From contig MBPM02000011.1 in NCBI GenBank assembly GCA_001695595.3, positions 930,001 through 994,000 on the forward strand: DNA of 64,000 nt, in the 5' to 3' direction. This document shows, in pieces, positions 59,083-64,000 of this stretch. How positions within the stretch are numbered: position 1 is the first letter of the stretch; every line of letters begins with the position of its first letter. The DNA is from Plasmopara viticola. Lineage: Eukaryota > Oomycota > Peronosporomycetes > Peronosporales > Peronosporaceae. The notes under the pieces are model-generated. The model ran no database searches and was not told the origin of the DNA. It saw nothing but the letters and a program-made list of their open reading frames with translations. The translations under genes and the position numbers were made by a program.

Positions 59083-60820
59083 TTGGGGCTTCCCTTCAGT
59101 CAGGAGCGAGTCAAAGCGGCAACTGTGCGTTTTTCGGGTGAAAGGCTGTCTGATGGATTTTGTCGGTGGATCCAACGTGCCCGTACACTGCGTAAGAGAT
59201 TGCTGGTAGCTCTTTCGATGGTGCTGTCTCGGTTGTGGCACTACATGGTTCACATGAATGTCCCAGCCCCGACGGTTCGCAGGTGGCAGGCGTTACTGAA
59301 CATGTTAATGTTGACACGCCGCTATGACTCAGAGAGTAATAATTTCCACTTGATCTCCATGAAATTTGCGTACCAGCGTCAAGGGATGGTGTTCTAGAAG
59401 CTCCGAACATTGAAGCCCATTTGAAGAAGCAGCGCCTCCGGACCATGCAGCATTTATTGGTGCAACCCAAATGGCAGAGCGGAACTGAACTACACCTGGA
59501 GTAGTGTTGGCAAAACTGTTATCCCCAGACTATGATCCATGGTATCCGTTGGATCTGTTGACAGAATCCCTGTATCGACACGGAAGAATAATGCGATGAC
59601 ACACCTTTTCCGCGTGGTGGAAGCAAACGAGCGTGTGGTGGCATCAAGTCAAGTGAACGGTGACGCACAGCGATCTACTAGATACCGACCAGTGCGCACA
59701 CGTGTTACAAAAACAAGTTTGGTTGCACGTCGACCGCCAGCTTGAGTATATGAAATCGACCCTTTCTTCCGAGGCAGAGCCCAGCAACAGATCGATTTGT
59801 CTGATACCAGAGACCGACCGAAGCTTTCGGATGCATGTTGCGCTCCCGTCTTCGCTGCTTGTCCGACATCTTTTGTGCAGGAAGTACATGGCCCAGCTCC
59901 AGTGTGTTTGTCAAGGCTTTCTTTGGTTGCTATCTACTGTCCACGCTACTCGACACGTAGTCTGTGGTGTTGAAGAGACTCTACCGGGAGCTTACACAGC
60001 TGGTTGAGCGGGTGCGTCCAATGCGTAACCGGCCTGAAAGTGTTGGTAGTACGACGCTACTGTATTGTGGCGTTGCGACGTCCACGAGATCGTTCTACCT
60101 TCCCACGATTCCAAAGAGGCTATTTTTTTCTTAGTCTGGTGTGGTCGGCCACGCCACCGCACAAGCCCCACCCAGTGACCGAGCACTCTACCAAGCGGAC
60201 GGATGGTACTGCATTGGTTGCGTGGGTTGTACGTCGGCACAAACGTCTGCGCTGTCTCCTATTACCAATATTTTAAGACCTACAATTCCGTGTGGCTTAT
60301 CAGTTGCTCCCGATACACTCTCACTTCTGGTTCTTAAAGAGCACCGATCCCGAGATCGTCTGTTGTGTGCGCGATGGCTGTACGCTTCGCCTCATGTTTT
60401 TGAATGTACGCTTGCCCGTCGGCTATGGTCGCTGTTGCAATTCACGTGGATGTGCTTCTTCGAACCGCATCCAGCATGCAGTGGTATCGCGATCGCCAAG
60501 CTCCCTCCAGTGCGTCTCGACTGGGTAGAACACAAGACTGTGGTGTATGACATGTGGGGTGTACTGTGTGCAGTGACGCTGCACTACATATGTACCGGCC
60601 GCAATCGTTGTCTCTTCGATGGCCGCTTCCCAACACTAATAGTCCCAGTGTTCGCGGTGATGTTCTCACGACGTTCAGTGCACTCGTGTCGGACGGTCCA
60701 TATAAAACTGTCTCACTCAACGCAATACTGAAGCAAATGAAGAGAGCACGCAACATGGTTTCGTTTATGAAAGCGCATGGTACACTGTTTGTGGTCCGAC
60801 ACAAGCGTGTGGTATGACAA
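59083..60820 (+). pseudogene. LINE C-terminal region
   Basis: Frames 59083-59397 (LRKRLLVALSMVLSRLWHY) and 60141-60731 follow the reverse transcriptase. The latter holds CARWLYASPHVFECTLARRL, close to the Cys/His zinc-binding segment found after many LINE reverse transcriptases. The stretch to 60820 (FMKAHGTLFVV) ends the coding debris. Confidence 0.6.
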
Positions 60821-60900
60821 TGACGTATGGTATAGAAAAAGTCAAAGGCTTTGTTGCTCGCACTACCGCCCCAGATTCGAAACACTTTTAAACCAAGACC

Positions 60901-61210
60901 GTCACGACGATTTAAAATGTCGGTTTGCTGTTTGCATGTAAGACTCTAGATAGTGCATTTAGAGAAGTCACTTGTCTAATTGTCATAATAAAGACACTTT
61001 CAACTTAGCCTAAGTACTGGGGGTGGCTGTGCCGGCTTTATGCTACGGCTATACGATTAATTTGGTCATCATTGAAAGGTTTTATGACCATTACAGATCC
61101 TTATTGTAGGCACTCTTTTTTGCACTGCCAATGCAACCCTTCAATCGAGAACCCAGATCGTGGCCGCGAGAAAGAAGGTAGAAAGACAGTCAAGACCCGC
61201 ACTAGCAGCC
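60901..61210 (+). promoter_or_regulatory. Promoter region of the TUTase gene
   Basis: 310 bp between the LINE and the start codon. I see no exact oomycete Inr motif. A pyrimidine run actctttttt lies near 61113. The start at 61211 has a favourable context, gcagccATGG. Confidence 0.3.
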
Positions 61211-63120
61211 ATGGGAGCAGTCAACAGCGTGCGCAAGCTCACGATCGACAGCTTTGCGCTGCTGGAGCAACTCGAGCCGAACACAGCCGAGCTGGCGGCC
61301 AAACGCGCTGTGCGGCACCGTGTGCAGCAGTTGCTCCAATTGCAATGGCCCACGTGTCGAGTGCTTCCTTTCGGGTCTTCTGAGACGTAAGATTTGTCAC
61401 AAGCAACACTGACAGTGTCGCGACTGACGTGAACTTATGACGATTACGATACTAATAGTGGTCTGGGCTTTGGCGGGTGTGATATTGACCTCGGTATCTA
61501 CTTTGAAGACATGAATGTAGACGCACAGGGTCAATTTTTGCCTCAAAAACGTGTAGATCTTCTTGCTACAGCGTGTGAGCGTCTATCTGTAGCATTCGAA
61601 GTGCAGGAATTTGTCCGTAATGCTCGCGTGCCAGTGATCAAGCTGTGGGATGCTAAGCGGCAGGTAGCAACGACTTCACAAACTCCCATGTGCTGTATTA
61701 CTAGTATCAGTATTATCTGTTCCTGTTTATGTAACTGCAGGTTGCTTTTGACGTGTGTATCGGAGGCATTAATGCATTGCTAAACACAGCACTACTTAAA
61801 TATTATGGCTGCGTGGATCCACGAGTGCGTCCGTTGGTATTTGCTGTCAAGTTCTGGGCCAAGCAACGCGGCATCAACGATCCGGTTAACGGTACGCTGA
61901 GTTCGTACGGTAAGCGACAATTTCTGGTTACGATTTTTAAGTGTTTCGTGCTGTTTGCTGATTATTGTGACCATGTGGCAGGCTACACGTTGCTGCTAAT
62001 TTTTTATTTGCAATTGCACTATGCGGAAATACAGCTTCCAATGATACACTCCTATTTTCGAGATTCAAAATTACAAACGAATTTATCCGGGCTACTTGAG
62101 CGTTTACAGTCACTCCCGACGATGGATCTGCCGTTTACTTTTAGCATATCGGATACGAACTCGGTCGGAGCGCTACTTGCAGGGTTTTTTCATTTCTTTG
62201 CATGCCGCTTTAACATGGAAGATGAAGTCGTGAGTATTCGAATGGGAAGAACACTGTCAAAAACGACAAAGTGGAGTCATCCGTCATCATGGCGACTGAG
62301 TATCGAGGATCCATTTGATCTGGCGCATGATGTAGGGCGTGTAATATTCCACAAAAAGGGCCAGGAACTCATTCACTCGGAGTTTAAGCGTGCAAGCACA
62401 CTTATAAGTACAGACCATCGTCTCAAAGATATCTGTATATCTGACCAAAGCTCGTGGAACATGATATCGTCGTGCTACATTTGTTGTTGCAATGACCACG
62501 TCACGCGAGATTGTAGTTATTTGATGCGTCAGCGATCGACGCCGAGTGGTGTTGGCAGTGCAATGGCACATTTTTCGGATTGCTGGTACTGCGGTGAGTA
62601 CGGTCACTACAAGGCAGAGTGTCCAATGCTCTTCTTCCGCAACATTCCATGTCCGGTAAAAGCTGTTTGCGACACAAAGTCTGAGTTTGGCTCGCTCGTG
62701 GAATATGATAAGGCTTTATCTGGCAATGGAGGTGGACCGAATAACGACAGTGAATCACTACCCATATTGGTACCAGTAACTTCTAATTCGAACACGATAC
62801 CGTCGTCAATTTCAAAAGACCGATTCCGAGTGCAAGGATTTACTACACTTAGCTCGCCGATGCTTCGCTTATCGAGGAAAAAGAAGCGTGCGCGCCACGG
62901 CTCCTCCACATTGCCGTTATCCTCTTCGTCTTTGCCAATGCCAAAGTTACCATCTAGCAGCTCGTCGCAGACGGAAAAGCGTCAGCAACAGCAGCGCTTT
63001 GAGCAGCAGCGACAAGAGCAGCGCCGCCGAAACTTTGCAACCTTGGACCTGACAAGAAGATGCGGTAGAAACGCTCACAGTGGCAGGCCGCAGCTTATTA
63101 AGGTACTGTGTCCGTCTTAG
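61211..63120 (+). CDS. Cid1/TUTase-type RNA nucleotidyltransferase with two zinc knuckles
   Basis: Four exons: 61211-61386, 61459-61663, 61741-61909, 61982-63120 (562 residues). The family adds U or A tails to RNA 3' ends and controls RNA decay or small RNAs. The catalytic domain has the GS motif (G55-S56), two metal-binding Asp in GGCDIDLGIYF (D67, D69) and a third, D131, in VAFDVCIGG. The central domain has FAVKFWAKQRGINDPVNG, a splice inside SSYGYTLLL, and the PAP-associated signature IEDPFDLAHDVGR at 291-303. Two canonical CX2CX4HX4C knuckles follow (C348-C361 and C384-C397), then a Gln/Arg-rich tail. The start is the first in-frame ATG after an upstream stop. A further 3' exon is possible after IIKV-type donor gtactg at 63103, but the frame ends within 20 bases and I take that stop. 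Confidence 0.93.
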
Positions 63121-63205
63121 TTGGACGAACCTAGATATTACCTATTTACTCTTCTAGCTAGAATAACTATTACATTTAAATAAATTTATTTAAATTTTAG
63201 GATAT

Positions 63206-63221
63206 GCTCAATTTTCATTTT
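63206..63221 (+). promoter_or_regulatory. Oomycete Inr/FPR core promoter of IMP4
   Basis: gctcaattttcatttt matches the published oomycete start-site consensus GCTCATTYYNCAWTTT at 15 of 16 positions. It lies 91 bp before the IMP4 ATG, a normal distance for these compact promoters, so transcription should begin within it. Confidence 0.75.
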
Positions 63222-63311
63222 TCTCGTACCAGCCAATTTTTACGCTAAAGCAATATTGCTGCCGAGTCTTAATTTCTCAGAGAATTAGCATACGTCAATC
63301 GATTGGACGCG

Positions 63312-64000
63312 ATGTCTGTCCGAAGAAATGTGCGTCTCCGCCGCGAGTACCTGTACCGCAAGGGTTTAGAAGTTAAGGAACGCTCTTTGTATGAGCACAA
63401 GCAACAGTTAAAGGAGGCAGTAAGAAGCGGTAAAGCCATCCCGACTGAGTTACGCCGTGTCGAGTACAAGCTGCGTCAGGAAATGGAATACGACGATGAG
63501 GCCCATGAAAAGCCCATAAACCACATTGACGACGAGTACAAGAATGCGGGCATGTTTGATCCTAAGATTGCTATCACTACGTCACGTGATCCGAGCTCCA
63601 GACTTAAGCAATTTGCACAGGAAATTCGACTCATTTTTCCCAACGCCATTCGTCTGAACCGTGGTGCTCACACTGTTGGTGACGTAAGTTTTTAAATTGC
63701 ATTTTTTGCAATTTAACAAAACGACTGACCTGTTTCTTCTTGCACTGCAGTTGGTGGAGAGCGCGAGGTCAAACGATTTTACAGACCTTTTGTTGGTTAC
63801 GGAGACTCGCGGCGAACCTGGTATGACTATTACGATAAGCACTAATAATATTTGTGGGGTTTGACCAGGTTGTGGTGTGGATTAGATGGTTTGGTAGTAT
63901 GTCACTTGCCCTACGGACCGACAGCCTATTTCTCTTTGAGCAACACGGTATTACGTCATGACATCGAAGATCGCGCAACCATTTCAGAGGCATACCCCCA
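63312..64000 (+). CDS. IMP4: IMP4, U3 small nucleolar ribonucleoprotein (5' part)
   Basis: Exons 63312-63683, 63751-63820 and 63886 to the window edge (partial). IMP4 binds U3 snoRNA with IMP3 and MPP10 in the nucleolus and is needed for 18S rRNA processing. The N-terminus has [23 protein letters not shown] and [14 protein letters not shown]. The Brix domain starts with [18 protein letters not shown] and continues across the introns through [30 protein letters not shown] and LRHDIEDR. The second intron donor is in GEP-g|gtatga and its acceptor attag at 63885, giving GEPDGLVVCH, which fits the family without gaps. The missing part is roughly the C-terminal half (about 120 residues). Start: the first ATG of the open frame, 91 bp after the Inr. 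Confidence 0.95.

Larger units (their letters stand above)
54331..60900 (+). mobile_element. Non-LTR retrotransposon (LINE), long but broken
   Basis: About 6.5 kb of plus-strand debris in LINE order: an ORF1-like region, an APE endonuclease, a reverse transcriptase and a C-terminal region, with many stops and frame changes. GC content and codon pattern differ from the AT-rich decay around it. There are no LTRs, and I found no poly(A) or target duplication, so the borders are approximate. The reverse transcriptase is of the type that mobilises SINEs, but whether this family served the SINEs here cannot be told from the window: no shared 3' end is evident. Confidence 0.85.

Noticed and set aside
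1..64000. RXLR-type effectors
   Set aside because: No frame combines a signal peptide with RXLR and a downstream EER-type motif; the only clear signal-peptide frame (35734-36018) lacks RXLR.
1..64000. CRISPR arrays, operons, bacterial promoters or rRNA
   Set aside because: Genes have spliceosomal introns and eukaryotic families; no regular short repeats with spacers, ribosome binding sites or rRNA segments were seen.

Overview
The window looks like nuclear DNA of an oomycete, most likely a plant pathogen of the Peronosporales (Phytophthora or a downy mildew). Three things support this. There is a Crinkler (CRN) effector with the LFLAK and HVLVVVP motifs. The host genes have short GT-AG introns of about 45-130 bp. 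An almost perfect oomycete Inr/FPR core promoter lies before the IMP4 gene. The species cannot be told from the sequence alone.

Layout. Positions 1-24 kb are an AT-rich, gene-poor, heavily decayed region. It holds one SINE-like copy (716-1047), a ruined Ty3/Gypsy pol (8.08-10.08 kb, minus), a young 1.55 kb tandem duplication (10.78-13.87 kb) and an old multi-kilobase repeat family. At 24.3-26.2 kb sits a single intact effector gene, a CRN with a kinase-type C-terminus, with a SINE-like copy 44 bp before its ATG. Positions 26.2-45.8 kb return to nested repeats: a decayed but fully delimited Copia element (27181-31622, 146-bp LTRs, 5-bp target duplication), a MULE-like element with about 190-bp terminal inverted repeats (34964-36607) that carries another SINE-like copy, and further copies of the old repeat family. 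Positions 46.3-51 kb are a gene island with two conserved regulators in tail-to-tail orientation, a MEAK7-like TLDc protein (6 exons) and an AMBRA1/DCAF3-like WD40 protein (8 exons). Positions 51.5-60.8 kb are mobile DNA again: a tRNA-derived SINE with a 17-bp target duplication, pogo-type transposase debris and a long broken LINE. From 61.2 kb to the end are two more conserved genes, a Cid1/TUTase-type nucleotidyltransferase with two CCHC zinc knuckles and the 5' part of IMP4 (U3 snoRNP).

The window shows a two-compartment genome: conserved housekeeping genes with spliced, intact frames in compact islands, and an effector gene isolated in transposon-filled DNA. Insertions can be ordered by nesting. 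The old repeat family is oldest; Copia and the MULE inserted into its copies, and intact pre-insertion sites survive in paralogous copies elsewhere in the window; the SINE-like element then inserted into the MULE inverted repeat. Two of four SINE-like copies lie less than 100 bp before start codons. Exon boundaries, repeat pairings and percent differences were read by eye and need computational confirmation.
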